Source: Coriobacteriia bacterium
GTDB taxonomy: Bacteria > Actinomycetota > Coriobacteriia > Anaerosomatales > Anaerosomataceae
Length of the DNA: 64,000 bases
Direction of reading: 5' to 3'
NCBI GenBank assembly: GCA_030651765.1
Contig: JAUSBY010000015.1
Coordinates: forward strand, 1-64,000
Positions within the stretch are counted from its first letter, which is position 1. Each line of letters opens with the position of its first letter. The notes below the pieces were generated by a model. It ran no database searches and was not told the DNA's origin. It saw only the letters and a program-made list of their open reading frames with translations. Made by a program: the position numbers and the translations under genes. Below, piece after piece: positions 1 to 7,713 of the stretch.

Positions 1-1
1 G

Positions 2-904
2 GAAGCCATGCGAGAAATCTCGGGACGCCTAGAGGAAATGCCGGGCGAAGAAGGGTTTCCTGCCTATCTCGGCACCAAGCTGGCGGCGTTCTACGAGCGG
101 GCCGGGAAGGTGGAGTGCCTGGGCTCGGACGCGGGCGCGGATGACAGTGGTGAGCGGGCGGCGGGCTCCGCGGGGTCTGAGGAAGCCTCCGCAGCGCGGT
201 CTGTGCGCGAGGACAGCGACGAAGGCCCCGACGGAGGCGCCGCAAAGCGCACGGGCAGTGTCTCGGTCGTCGGCTCGGTTTCGCCACCGGGCGGCGACCT
301 CTCCGAGCCTGTGGTGCAGAACACCCTGAGGGTGGTGAAAGTGTTTTGGGCGCTTCAGGACACGCTCGCCTACGAGCGGCACTTCCCGGCCATCGACTGG
401 CTCACGAGCTACTCGCTCTACCTCGAGAAACTGCGGCCGCACTGGGATGCCGACGTCTCGCCGGAGTTTCGCCGGCGTCGCGACGAGTGCATGGCGATCC
501 TGCAGCGCGAGAGCGAGCTCGCGGAGATCGTGCGACTCGTCGGCCTAGAGGCGCTCTCGGCCGAAGAGCAGATCCTCATGGAGACCGCCAAGTCGATCCG
601 GGAGGACTTCTTGCAGCAGAACGCGTTCCGTGACGACGACCAGTTCTCGTCTCTCGGCGAGCAGGACCGCCTGCTTCAGACGATCCTGCTGTTCCACCAC
701 ACCGCGATCAAGGCGCACGAACACGGAGCGCCGCTCAAGGAGATCTTCGCCGCGCCCGTGCGCGATCACATCGCGCACGCCAAGTATCTTACCGACGCCG
801 GTACGGGTGAGTTTGACGAGATAGCCTCGGAGATCGAGACGCAACTCGTCGGCGAGGGACCGCGCGGGCTTGAGACCGCCGTGTATGCGGGAGGTGAGCG
901 GTAG
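2..904 (+). CDS. atpA: V/A-type ATP synthase catalytic subunit A (C-terminal part, cut by window start)
   Basis: Catalytic nucleotide-binding A subunit of the V/A-type rotary ATPase V1 head. Only the C-terminal ~300 residues are present; the frame is open to the window edge, so the first ATG at 8 is internal. The opening residues ([20 protein letters not shown]) and the later [17 protein letters not shown] and [13 protein letters not shown] segments are characteristic of this family. Between [13 protein letters not shown] and [14 protein letters not shown] there is an extra run of roughly 40 residues rich in Ala, Gly, Ser, Glu and Asp. The usual family sequence has only a few residues there, so this is a low-complexity surface insertion that keeps the frame. 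The stop TAG at 902-904 overlaps the GTG start of the B subunit by one base, showing translational coupling. Confidence 0.95.
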   Translation, partial: EAMREISGRLEEMPGEEGFPAYLGTKLAAFYERAGKVECLGSDAGADDSGERAAGSAGSEEASAARSVREDSDEGPDGGAAKRTGSVSVVGSVSPPGGDLSEPVVQNTLRVVKVFWALQDTLAYERHFPAIDWLTSYSLYLEKLRPHWDADVSPEFRRRRDECMAILQRESELAEIVRLVGLEALSAEEQILMETAKSIREDFLQQNAFRDDDQFSSLGEQDRLLQTILLFHHTAIKAHEHGAPLKEIFAAPVRDHIAHAKYLTDAGTGEFDEIASEIETQLVGEGPRGLETAVYAGGER

Positions 905-2325
905 TGCGCGAGTACATGACCACCCGCGACATCGTCGGGCCGCTTCTGCTCATCGAGAGTGTGTCGGACGTGACCTACGGCGAGCTCGTCGAGCTCGAGT
1001 TCCCCGACGGCACCCGTTCGCTCGGCAACGTCCTCGAAGTCGATCGCGACGTCGCTCTCGTTCAGGCGTTCGAGGGCACCCGCGGCTCCAACCCGTCCCA
1101 GACCAAGGTGCGGTTCCTCGGCCGCTCGCTCGAGCTCGGTGTGTCCCGTGACATGCTCGGCCGCGTCTTCGACGGTCTGGGACGGCCCGCCGACGATGGC
1201 CCCGAGATCATCCCTGACGTGCGCCGGTCGATCTACGGCTCGCCGATCAATCCGACGGCTCGGGACTTCCCCGACGACTTCATCCAGACGGGCGTCTCGG
1301 CGATCGACGGTCTGAACCCTCTCGTGCGCGGGCAGAAGCTGCCGATCTTCTCCGGTTCGGGCCTACCGCACAACCAACTTGCGGCGCAGATCGCGCGGCA
1401 GAGTGCGGTACTGGACTGCTCGGGCGATGACGAGATCGGCTGCAAGGCCGAGGGCGAGTTCGCGGTGGTCTTCGCCGCGATGGGCATCACCTTCGCAGAC
1501 GCCGACTTCTTCATAGACGAGTTCCGCAACACCTCGGCCATCGAGCGTGCGGTGCTGTTCCTGAATCTGGCCGACGACCCGGCCGTGGAGCGCATCGCCA
1601 CACCGCGCATGGCGCTCACCGCCGCCGAGTATCTGGCCTACGACTGCGACATGCACGTGCTCGTCATCCTCACCGACATGACGTACTACTGTGAGGCGCT
1701 GCGTGAGGTCTCGGCAGCGCGCAAGGAGGTGCCGGGTAGACGCGGCTACCCCGGCTATCTGTACACCGATCTCGCGACGATCTACGAGCGCGCCGGGCGC
1801 GTCAAGGGGCGGAAGGGCTCGATCACGCAGGTGCCGATCCTCACCATGCCAGACGACGACAAGACCCACCCGATCCCCGACCTCACCGGCTACATCACGG
1901 AGGGGCAGATCGTGCTCGACCGCAACCTGCACCGCCGTGGCATCTACCCGCCGGTGGCCGTCCTGCCGAGTCTCTCGCGTCTGAAGCAGAAGGGCATCGG
2001 ACCGGGCAAGACTCGCGAGGACCACGCCGACCTGTCCAACCAGCTCTTCGGCGCGTACGCGCGCGGTCTGCAGGCTAAGGAGCTCGCCGTCATCCTCGGC
2101 GAGGCGGCGCTCTCAGATACGGACAAAGCCTTCGTGGCATTTGCCGATGCGTTCGAGGACCGCTTCATCCGCCAGGGTCCGCACGAGGAGCGATCCGTGG
2201 CCGAGACGCTCGCCATCGGCTGGGAGCTCATGGCGCTCCTGCCGCGCGCGGAGCTCAAGCGCATCAAAGACGAGTACGTTGCGAAGTACCTTCCCGGCGC
2301 TGATATTGCGGAGGTCGGTGCGTGA
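904..2325 (+). CDS. atpB: V/A-type ATP synthase regulatory subunit B
   Basis: Non-catalytic B subunit of the V1 head, 473 residues, the normal family length. The N-terminal beta-barrel (residues ~10-80) is followed by the nucleotide-binding fold. The P-loop position (around 149-158, [10 protein letters not shown]) lacks the Walker A lysine, as expected for B rather than A. The C-terminal helical bundle contains the conserved [23 protein letters not shown] region (split here: [17 protein letters not shown], then HADLSN). The GTG start directly overlaps the atpA stop. The stop overlaps the GTG of the next small gene (GTGA at 2322-2325). Together with A and D this builds the ATP-driven or ATP-forming rotor head on the cytoplasmic side of the membrane. 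Confidence 0.97.
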   Translation: MREYMTTRDIVGPLLLIESVSDVTYGELVELEFPDGTRSLGNVLEVDRDVALVQAFEGTRGSNPSQTKVRFLGRSLELGVSRDMLGRVFDGLGRPADDGPEIIPDVRRSIYGSPINPTARDFPDDFIQTGVSAIDGLNPLVRGQKLPIFSGSGLPHNQLAAQIARQSAVLDCSGDDEIGCKAEGEFAVVFAAMGITFADADFFIDEFRNTSAIERAVLFLNLADDPAVERIATPRMALTAAEYLAYDCDMHVLVILTDMTYYCEALREVSAARKEVPGRRGYPGYLYTDLATIYERAGRVKGRKGSITQVPILTMPDDDKTHPIPDLTGYITEGQIVLDRNLHRRGIYPPVAVLPSLSRLKQKGIGPGKTREDHADLSNQLFGAYARGLQAKELAVILGEAALSDTDKAFVAFADAFEDRFIRQGPHEERSVAETLAIGWELMALLPRAELKRIKDEYVAKYLPGADIAEVGA

Positions 2326-2516
2326 ACGACGGGGTCCTCATAGGGCTCGTGGCGCTGGCGCTCGGCGTGCTCGTCGTGGTGCAGATCGTGTCGGCGCGTG
2401 CCGCACGGCAGCTCGGCGGACGCTCCGCCAACGCGGTCGTGATGCTGCGCGTCATCAACGCTGCGGCGGTGATCGTGCTGCTCGGCTGGCTCGTCTTCTC
2501 CTGGCTGGGGAGGTGA
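2322..2516 (+). CDS. Small two-helix membrane protein inside the V-ATPase operon
   Basis: A 64-residue protein starting at a GTG that overlaps the atpB stop by four bases. It has two predicted membrane helices (residues ~5-22 and ~42-62) separated by a short basic, alanine-rich loop. I do not recognise a named ATPase subunit: it is too short for E, F, G or I, and lacks the conserved glutamate expected in a K-type proteolipid helix. Its position between B and D and the four-base coupling suggest co-expression with, and perhaps assembly or membrane tethering of, the ATPase. That role is inference. Confidence 0.7.
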   Translation: MNDGVLIGLVALALGVLVVVQIVSARAARQLGGRSANAVVMLRVINAAAVIVLLGWLVFSWLGR

Positions 2517-2520
2517 GCGC

Positions 2521-3165
2521 GTGACCAAGATGCGCGTGAACCCCAATCGGATGGAACTGCTCAAGCTTCGGCGCCGTCGCGATGTCGCCAAGCGGGGGCA
2601 CAAGCTGCTCAAGGACAAGTTCGATGAGCTTCTCAAGGAGTTCATCTCGCGCATCAACGCGAACCGGAAGCTTCGCGCCGAGGTGGAACGCGAGCTCGCC
2701 GCAGCCTACGGGCTCTTTGCCGTTGCGCGTGGCGAAGCCGGACGGACGACCATCGAGGAGGCGCTCCTTTCCGGGGCTCCCGGCGAGATCGTCGAGACTG
2801 CGGAGCGGAACGTCATGAGCGTAAGGGTTCCCGAGCTGACGTTGACCGAGCTGCCCGAGCCGGGCGGTTACTCGCTGGCGACGATGCCGGTCGTACTCGA
2901 CGAGGCGCTTGCCGCGCTCGGCACGGTGGCTCCCAAGATGCTCGAGCTCGCCGGGCGCGAGAAGGCGATCGAACTCCTCGCGGCCGAGATCGAACGCACC
3001 CGCAGACGCGTGAACGCGTTGGAGTACGTGCTCATCCCGTCGATCGACGAGACGGTGCGCGACATCCAGATGAAGCTCGATGAGGCCGAGCGCGGCAACC
3101 TCACACGGCTCATGAAGGTCAAGGACATGATCGCGCAGCAGCAGGAGGCGGACGAGGAGCGGTAG
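2521..3165 (+). CDS. atpD: V/A-type ATP synthase central stalk subunit D
   Basis: Central rotor shaft subunit D, 214 residues, which transmits torque between the A3B3 head and the membrane ring. The N-terminal region (MRVNPNRMELLKLRRRRDVAKRG, beginning at residue 4) and the C-terminal RRRVNALEYVLIPSIDETV segment are diagnostic for the family. The two long ends are predicted to pair as the antiparallel coiled coil. The GTG start at 2521 lies four bases after the stop of the small membrane protein, with GGGGAGG about five bases upstream. It is the last gene of the ATPase operon; the next coding gene is convergent. Confidence 0.96.
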   Translation: MTKMRVNPNRMELLKLRRRRDVAKRGHKLLKDKFDELLKEFISRINANRKLRAEVERELAAAYGLFAVARGEAGRTTIEEALLSGAPGEIVETAERNVMSVRVPELTLTELPEPGGYSLATMPVVLDEALAALGTVAPKMLELAGREKAIELLAAEIERTRRRVNALEYVLIPSIDETVRDIQMKLDEAERGNLTRLMKVKDMIAQQQEADEER

Positions 3166-3269
3166 GTGCGCTTCGGTCAGGATCCTCACGGCGACGAGCG
3201 GCGTCTCCGGGGCTACGATGACCGTTCGTCGGCATCGGGCTGTCGGCCGTCGGCTATCGGCCAGAATCT

Positions 3270-3388
3270 GCTAAAGTCGCCTCGCCGCAACACCGATGAA
3301 TCAAGTGTCAGGAAAGCTAAGACAACCTGACGACTCGTCCGGCCCGATGGTGGCGCCCCTCCATCCGGAGGGCCGGACAGCGACTAGC
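3270..3388 (+). ncRNA. Candidate structured non-coding RNA (family unknown)
   Basis: A closed multi-branch fold can be drawn by eye. AGTCGC (3275-3280) pairs with GCGACT (3380-3385). The stem is extended by GCT/AGC after a two-base bulge. Inside are the hairpin GTCAGG/CCTGAC (3307-3331) and the stem GTCCGGCCC/GGGCCGGAC (3337-3345/3370-3378), capped by GATGG/CCATC. A TAAAGT hexamer at 3272-3277 could be a -10 element. It does not match the SRP, tmRNA, 6S or common riboswitch cores that I can recall. The strand is uncertain; plus is preferred because the GC hairpin at 3392-3423 then forms its 3' end. It could also simply be the 3' UTR of the ATPase operon. Confidence 0.35.
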
Positions 3389-3391
3389 AAA

Positions 3392-3423
3392 AGGCCCCGC
3401 GGTGGCGAAGAGCCGCGGGGCCT
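3392..3423 (-). terminator. Terminator hairpin for the tldD-tldE operon
   Basis: Perfect 11-bp inverted repeat AGGCCCCGCGG / CCGCGGGGCCT with a ten-base loop (3403-3412). Read on the minus strand, the stem is followed by TTTTGC, as expected of an intrinsic terminator about 50 bases after the tldE stop. On the plus strand it lacks a T run, so it is a weaker terminator for rightward transcripts. Confidence 0.75.
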
Positions 3424-3472
3424 CATGCATCCCGGAGCCGAGCGTGCCCTCTCGGCGCGCCGGACCGGGGCG

Positions 3473-4816
3473 TTAACCTGTCTGCCCGGTGAACTCCCAG
3501 CGCTCTAGCAGGAGCGCAGTCGCGAGCGTAGCACCGCCCTCACCGGGGCCCACGAGCGCGCGCTGAGATCCTATCGCTCCGACGTGGGAGAGCGCGTCGA
3601 GGACATCTTGCGTGAAGCGGAGATTGCGCACCGGGGTGGTCAACGCACCGTTCTCGATCAGGAAGGTGCCGTCACGCGTCATGCCGGTGAGGACGATCTT
3701 CATGGGGTCCTCGACATTGACGTAGTGGAACCGGGTCACGTAGATGCCCCGGTCCACCGACGCGATCATCTCAGCTTCGGTGCTGTCCCCGGCGGCAAGT
3801 TCGAGGTTGAGCGGCATCGGGCCGTAAGGGTTGGGCGCGGGTAGCGCGTGTCCCGTGTTGGGCAGGCCGAGCTTGCGCGCGTAATACGAGTCGGTCACCG
3901 GTCCTACAGCCACGCCTCCTGCGATCAGCGGGGTACGCTGTTTGGGTTGACCCTCGAAGTCGAACAGCAGGCCGATCGTGCCCGGCGAGAGTGCGTCGTC
4001 GTAGATGCTGATGCGCTCGTCGACGAGTGAGGTTCCGATGGCCTCGGTGAGGAACGACCCGCCCTCGGCGAAGGACTTGGCGCCGAAGCCGAGATAGCCG
4101 AGGAAGTCGAGGAGGTCCGAGACCGCCTCGGGGGCGAGTACGACCGTGTAGACGCCGGGGTCGAGCGCGGCCGGACGCTCCGAGCGCTCGGCCGTGGTCG
4201 CGGCCCGACCGCCGAGTGCCGACGGCGAGAACGACGCCGCGTCGCTCGTGAGGAACGACGCCCAGCCGCTCCCGCCCTGCAGGCCCGTCGACAGGACGGT
4301 GGCGCGCAGGTCGTCGGCCTCCATCACTGCCGACACGCCGCCCGTGTTGGCCACTGCTACCGCGTAGTCGCTCGTTGCGATCGTGCCCGCCGCGACGAAC
4401 CCGCGTGCCGAGGACTGCCCGATGATCGCGGCGGCCGCCTCCGCGCGCCGGTCCGCATCGTAGCCGGCGGTGGTGGCGCTCACGCGCGATACGGCCGTGA
4501 TCGGCGCTGCTTCGGGTAGCCCGCCGAAGTCGGGGTCCTCGGGCGCGTGCCGGGCGGCTTCGACCGCGGCCGCAGCGCATCTGGTGATCGCCTCGTCGTC
4601 GTGGCGGTTCGTACTCGCCACGCCGGTGCGCGTGCCAAGTACGGCCCGGATCGACAGACGAGTGTCGCTCTCGGCCACGTTCTGATGGATGCGGTTGTTC
4701 GCGAAGCGCGTGAGTGCCGAGGATTCGGACGTGACGACCGCCTCGGCAGCATCGGCATGAGTGGCGTGCACGGCTCGTTCCGCGAGGATGCGCGCGTTCT
4801 CCAGGGAGTACCTCAT
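3473..4816 (-). CDS. tldE: TldE/PmbA metalloprotease partner subunit
   Basis: The non-catalytic-motif half of the TldD/TldE heterodimeric zinc protease, 447 residues, close to the family length of ~445. It has the pore-lining N-terminal domain and the C-terminal beta-rich U62 domain ending in RNLRFTQDVLDALSHVGAIG. It lacks HExxxH, as TldE proteins do. The start at 4816 was chosen because its ATG forms an ATGA overlap with the tldD stop; longer in-frame extensions run into tldD and add only low-complexity arginine-rich residues. TldD/E proteases process small peptides, including microcin and quorum peptide precursors, and release modified peptides. Their presence 55 kb from a radical SAM peptide cluster may be coincidental. 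Confidence 0.93.
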   Translation of the reverse strand: MRYSLENARILAERAVHATHADAAEAVVTSESSALTRFANNRIHQNVAESDTRLSIRAVLGTRTGVASTNRHDDEAITRCAAAAVEAARHAPEDPDFGGLPEAAPITAVSRVSATTAGYDADRRAEAAAAIIGQSSARGFVAAGTIATSDYAVAVANTGGVSAVMEADDLRATVLSTGLQGGSGWASFLTSDAASFSPSALGGRAATTAERSERPAALDPGVYTVVLAPEAVSDLLDFLGYLGFGAKSFAEGGSFLTEAIGTSLVDERISIYDDALSPGTIGLLFDFEGQPKQRTPLIAGGVAVGPVTDSYYARKLGLPNTGHALPAPNPYGPMPLNLELAAGDSTEAEMIASVDRGIYVTRFHYVNVEDPMKIVLTGMTRDGTFLIENGALTTPVRNLRFTQDVLDALSHVGAIGSQRALVGPGEGGATLATALLLERWEFTGQTG

Positions 4817-6258
4817 CGGCCCACCCCCACCCGGACGTCGCGGAAGCGTGCGGGAGCGGCCCCGTGCGCTACGTGCGCCACCTGCATCGGCTCGCCCTTG
4901 CCGCAGTTGGGGATGCCCCATACCTGCCAGTGGTCGGGAGAACACACCGCGTCACAGCTGCCCCAGAACGCCGGTGTGATACCGGTGTAGTTGGGGTTCT
5001 TGATCATGCGACCGAGTGCGCCGTTTCTGATCTCCCACCCGATCTCGCATGCGAACTGGAAGTTCAGCCGCTTGTCATCGATCGACCAGGAGTTGTTGGT
5101 CTCAAGGTAGATGCCGCTCTCCGTGTTGGCGATGAGGTCCTCGAAGTCCCAGGTCCCCGGTTCGAGACTCACGGTGGTCATCCTGACGAGCGGCTGCCGG
5201 TTCCAGCCATCTGCGCGCATGCATCCATTGGATGCTCTGCCCATAGCCGGCGCTGACTCGCGCGAACTCTGGAAGCTGGTGAGTACGCCGCCGACCACGA
5301 GAAAGTCCCGCTGCGCGGGGACGCCCTCATCGTCGTAGCCGAAGCTGCCGAGCGACCCCGGTACGGTGGCGTCGGCGGTGACCGTGACGTGTTCCGACCC
5401 GTAGCGGAACGTGTCGATATCGTTCAGTCCGAGGAAGGACGTACCCGCGAAGGCGGCCTCATCGCCCAACACGCGGTCGAGCTCGGTGGGGTGCCCGATC
5501 GATTCGTGGACCTGCAGCGCGATCTGCGAGCCGTCGATGATCACGGTGGTGGTCTCGGCCGGGCACGGTGCCGCCGAGAGTAGCGCCGCGGCCTGTTCGC
5601 CGACACGCGGAGCGTTGCCGGTCAGATCGAGGGCGAGGATGGCCTCCCAGCCGCCCTGCACCGCCTGGCCACCGTGTGAGTTGGGATACGAGCGGGGGAG
5701 CATCTCGCCATCGCCGATCGCGTAGGCCACGATACCGGCCTGCGACTCGGTGTACGCCTGCTCGATGAGCGAGCCCTCCGACGAGCCGAAGAGCTTGCGC
5801 ACGTGGAGGAAGTCGAGCGCGGCCGATGACACCCGCACCGCAGCCTCGGCTCGCATCGCCTCGTCGGCGGCGAGCAGGATGGCGAGCTTGTCTTCGGTGG
5901 CGATCGTGAACGGATCGATCTCGCACGGCCCCGTCCATGTGTCGCGATATGCGTCCACAGGCGAGAGGACGATCGGCGCGTGGTGCGCGGTAGCAGCGGC
6001 GGCGCGTGCGAGCGCGACTGCCTCGGCCGCGGCAGCGCGCACCCCGTGGGCGCTCATGTCGGCGGTGGCTGCGAATCCCCAGGCGCCCGCGGCGATCACC
6101 CGGATACCGATGCCGAGGGACTCGCCAGACTCGATGCCCTCCACGCGTCCGGTGCGCACCGAGAGGCGTTCGTGCATGGACTCGACAACACGCGCATCGG
6201 CGTAGGATGCACCCGCCGATGTGGCGGCTTCGAGTGCCCGGGCGATGGCGTCCCTCAT
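4813..6258 (-). CDS. tldD: TldD metalloprotease catalytic subunit
   Basis: Zinc-binding subunit of the TldD/TldE protease, 481 residues. The metal motif HESIGH (HExxxH) is at residues 251-256, followed by PTELDR. The C-terminal segment with the conserved YLETNNSWSIDDKRLNFQF and CGKGEPMQVAHVAHG regions is intact, so the enzyme should be active. The start ATG at 6258 gives the normal family N-terminus (MRDAIARALEAA). An upstream in-frame extension to 6336 has no family similarity. Overlaps tldE by four bases, so the two subunits are made together. It is the first gene of a two-gene leftward operon; a terminator follows tldE. Confidence 0.95.
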   Translation of the reverse strand: MRDAIARALEAATSAGASYADARVVESMHERLSVRTGRVEGIESGESLGIGIRVIAAGAWGFAATADMSAHGVRAAAAEAVALARAAAATAHHAPIVLSPVDAYRDTWTGPCEIDPFTIATEDKLAILLAADEAMRAEAAVRVSSAALDFLHVRKLFGSSEGSLIEQAYTESQAGIVAYAIGDGEMLPRSYPNSHGGQAVQGGWEAILALDLTGNAPRVGEQAAALLSAAPCPAETTTVIIDGSQIALQVHESIGHPTELDRVLGDEAAFAGTSFLGLNDIDTFRYGSEHVTVTADATVPGSLGSFGYDDEGVPAQRDFLVVGGVLTSFQSSRESAPAMGRASNGCMRADGWNRQPLVRMTTVSLEPGTWDFEDLIANTESGIYLETNNSWSIDDKRLNFQFACEIGWEIRNGALGRMIKNPNYTGITPAFWGSCDAVCSPDHWQVWGIPNCGKGEPMQVAHVAHGAAPARFRDVRVGVGR

Positions 6259-6370
6259 GCTTGGCCCCCGTGTGACTGCGCCCGATCGGGACGCGGCTGA
6301 CGTCGGCGTTCTCCTCAGAAGATAGCAGAGCACCATGACATCGGGAGACCTCAGGCGCGACCCCGTCTCC

Positions 6371-7567
6371 CTACGGCACGATCGCCGCGGGGTCCGCCAC
6401 CGCGTTCACGATCCGACCCTCGCGGGCGGACCAGGCGTATCGCCGTGCGCCCGCGTAGTCCCGGCGAGCCGCGAGAGGCGAGAGCTTCACAAAGTCGCCT
6501 GTGCGCGGCGCGTGTATGAAGTACCCGGCGCCGACGTACATGCCGACGTGGTAGACGGGCGAGCCGAAGAACACCGCATCGCCGGGCTGCAGGTCCGCGG
6601 GGGCGATCTTCTCGCCGAGCTGGAACTGAGCGCCCGAGTAGTGGGGGAGGTTCACGCCGTGCTGGCGGAAGACGTACAGGACAAGCCCCGAGCAGTCGAA
6701 GCCTGCCACCGATTCGCCGCCCCATAGGTACGGAACGCCGTGGTAGGCGAGCGCCGTCTCGACGGGAGACCCGCCCTCGACCTCGATGCCGGCGCCGCGC
6801 GCACCTGCGAGGACAGCTCGCAGAAGGTAGGCTTCCTGGGCCTGGCGTTCCTCGGCACGCTCGTCAAAGAGCGCCAGCAGGTCCGCTTGCGCCGAGGCAA
6901 GGAGCGCCTCGCGTTCCTGGATGCGGATCATGACCTCGATCTTGCGCGCCTCGGCCTCGAACTCGAGCGAGCGCGCCTTGAGCTCCGCGTCCTCGAGTTC
7001 GGCGGCGACAGCCGCGATCTGGTCGCGCTGTGCCGCGAGCACCGCGGCGATCTCGGCGTCGCTTCGCCCGATGGTCCGCAGGAACGTCACACGGGAGGCG
7101 AAGTCGGCGACCGACTTCGAGCCGAGCAGGATGCCGAGCATGTCGAGCTCCCCGTCGCGGTAGATGTCGCGAGCGCGGTCCGAGAGAGTGTCTTGCTGGA
7201 TCGAGTACGCGACCTCGGCGTTGGCGAGATCCGACTTGGTGATGCCGAGGCGCGTGCGCGTGCTGTCGAGTTCGTAGACCGCGCGGTTGTATGCCTCGGA
7301 GGCGATCGCCAGCTCACGATCGAGCTCATCGAGCTGCGTCTCGAGTTCGTCCAGCGCGGCCTGACGGCGTGCCAACTCCGCGCGAAACGCGCGTTCTGCT
7401 GCGTCGTCGGGGGAGGGGGCGGCGCTACGGCCCGCAGCGGGGACCGATGGCGTTGCGGTCGTGTCCGTGGAAGGGGCAGCGATAGCCGACGCTGAGATCG
7501 CCAATGAGAAAACAGTCACAAGCGCCATCAGACGCTGAAGGTATCGGAGTATCGATCTGTTCCGCAT
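6371..7567 (-). CDS. Secreted NlpC/P60 peptidoglycan endopeptidase with N-terminal coiled coil
   Basis: Exported cell-wall hydrolase of 398 residues. Residues 1-31 form a signal peptide (RLMALVTVFSLAISASA then IAAPS). Residues ~55-250 are a long alanine/glutamate-rich coiled coil of the type used for FtsEX or septal recruitment. The C-terminal ~125 residues are an NlpC/P60 domain with the expected catalytic set: Cys292 in FDCSGL, His340 in YHVGMY and His352 in FIHAPRTG. This architecture matches RipA- and CwlO-like gamma-D-glutamyl-meso-diaminopimelate endopeptidases that cut peptide stems during division or elongation. It is monocistronic, with weak ribosome-binding sequence GGAGC ten bases before the ATG. 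Confidence 0.93.
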   Translation of the reverse strand: MRNRSILRYLQRLMALVTVFSLAISASAIAAPSTDTTATPSVPAAGRSAAPSPDDAAERAFRAELARRQAALDELETQLDELDRELAIASEAYNRAVYELDSTRTRLGITKSDLANAEVAYSIQQDTLSDRARDIYRDGELDMLGILLGSKSVADFASRVTFLRTIGRSDAEIAAVLAAQRDQIAAVAAELEDAELKARSLEFEAEARKIEVMIRIQEREALLASAQADLLALFDERAEERQAQEAYLLRAVLAGARGAGIEVEGGSPVETALAYHGVPYLWGGESVAGFDCSGLVLYVFRQHGVNLPHYSGAQFQLGEKIAPADLQPGDAVFFGSPVYHVGMYVGAGYFIHAPRTGDFVKLSPLAARRDYAGARRYAWSAREGRIVNAVADPAAIVP

Positions 7568-7713
7568 GGCGTATTCTGCTCCGCGTGGTCATCGAGCGGC
7601 CGGGCCACTCGTGCGTTTCGATCGTACCGGCGCCCGCGATCCGGGCCTGTCGTGTGCGCACTCTCGCACGTGCGCCTTAACCGCATCATGCGAATACCTT
7701 GCCGGAATGCGTA

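Larger units (their letters stand above)
3166..3472. other. Intergenic stretch between convergent operons with a structured RNA candidate
   Basis: No convincing gene is present in these 307 bases. The region is highly foldable. It holds an outer stem 3270-3280/3380-3388, an internal six-base-pair hairpin 3307-3312/3326-3331, and a nine-base-pair stem 3337-3345/3370-3378 that encloses a further five-base-pair hairpin 3346-3350/3361-3365. A perfect 11-bp GC hairpin follows at 3392-3423. A short 70-codon reading frame at 3296 has no ribosome-binding site and no recognisable product. Confidence 0.6.
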
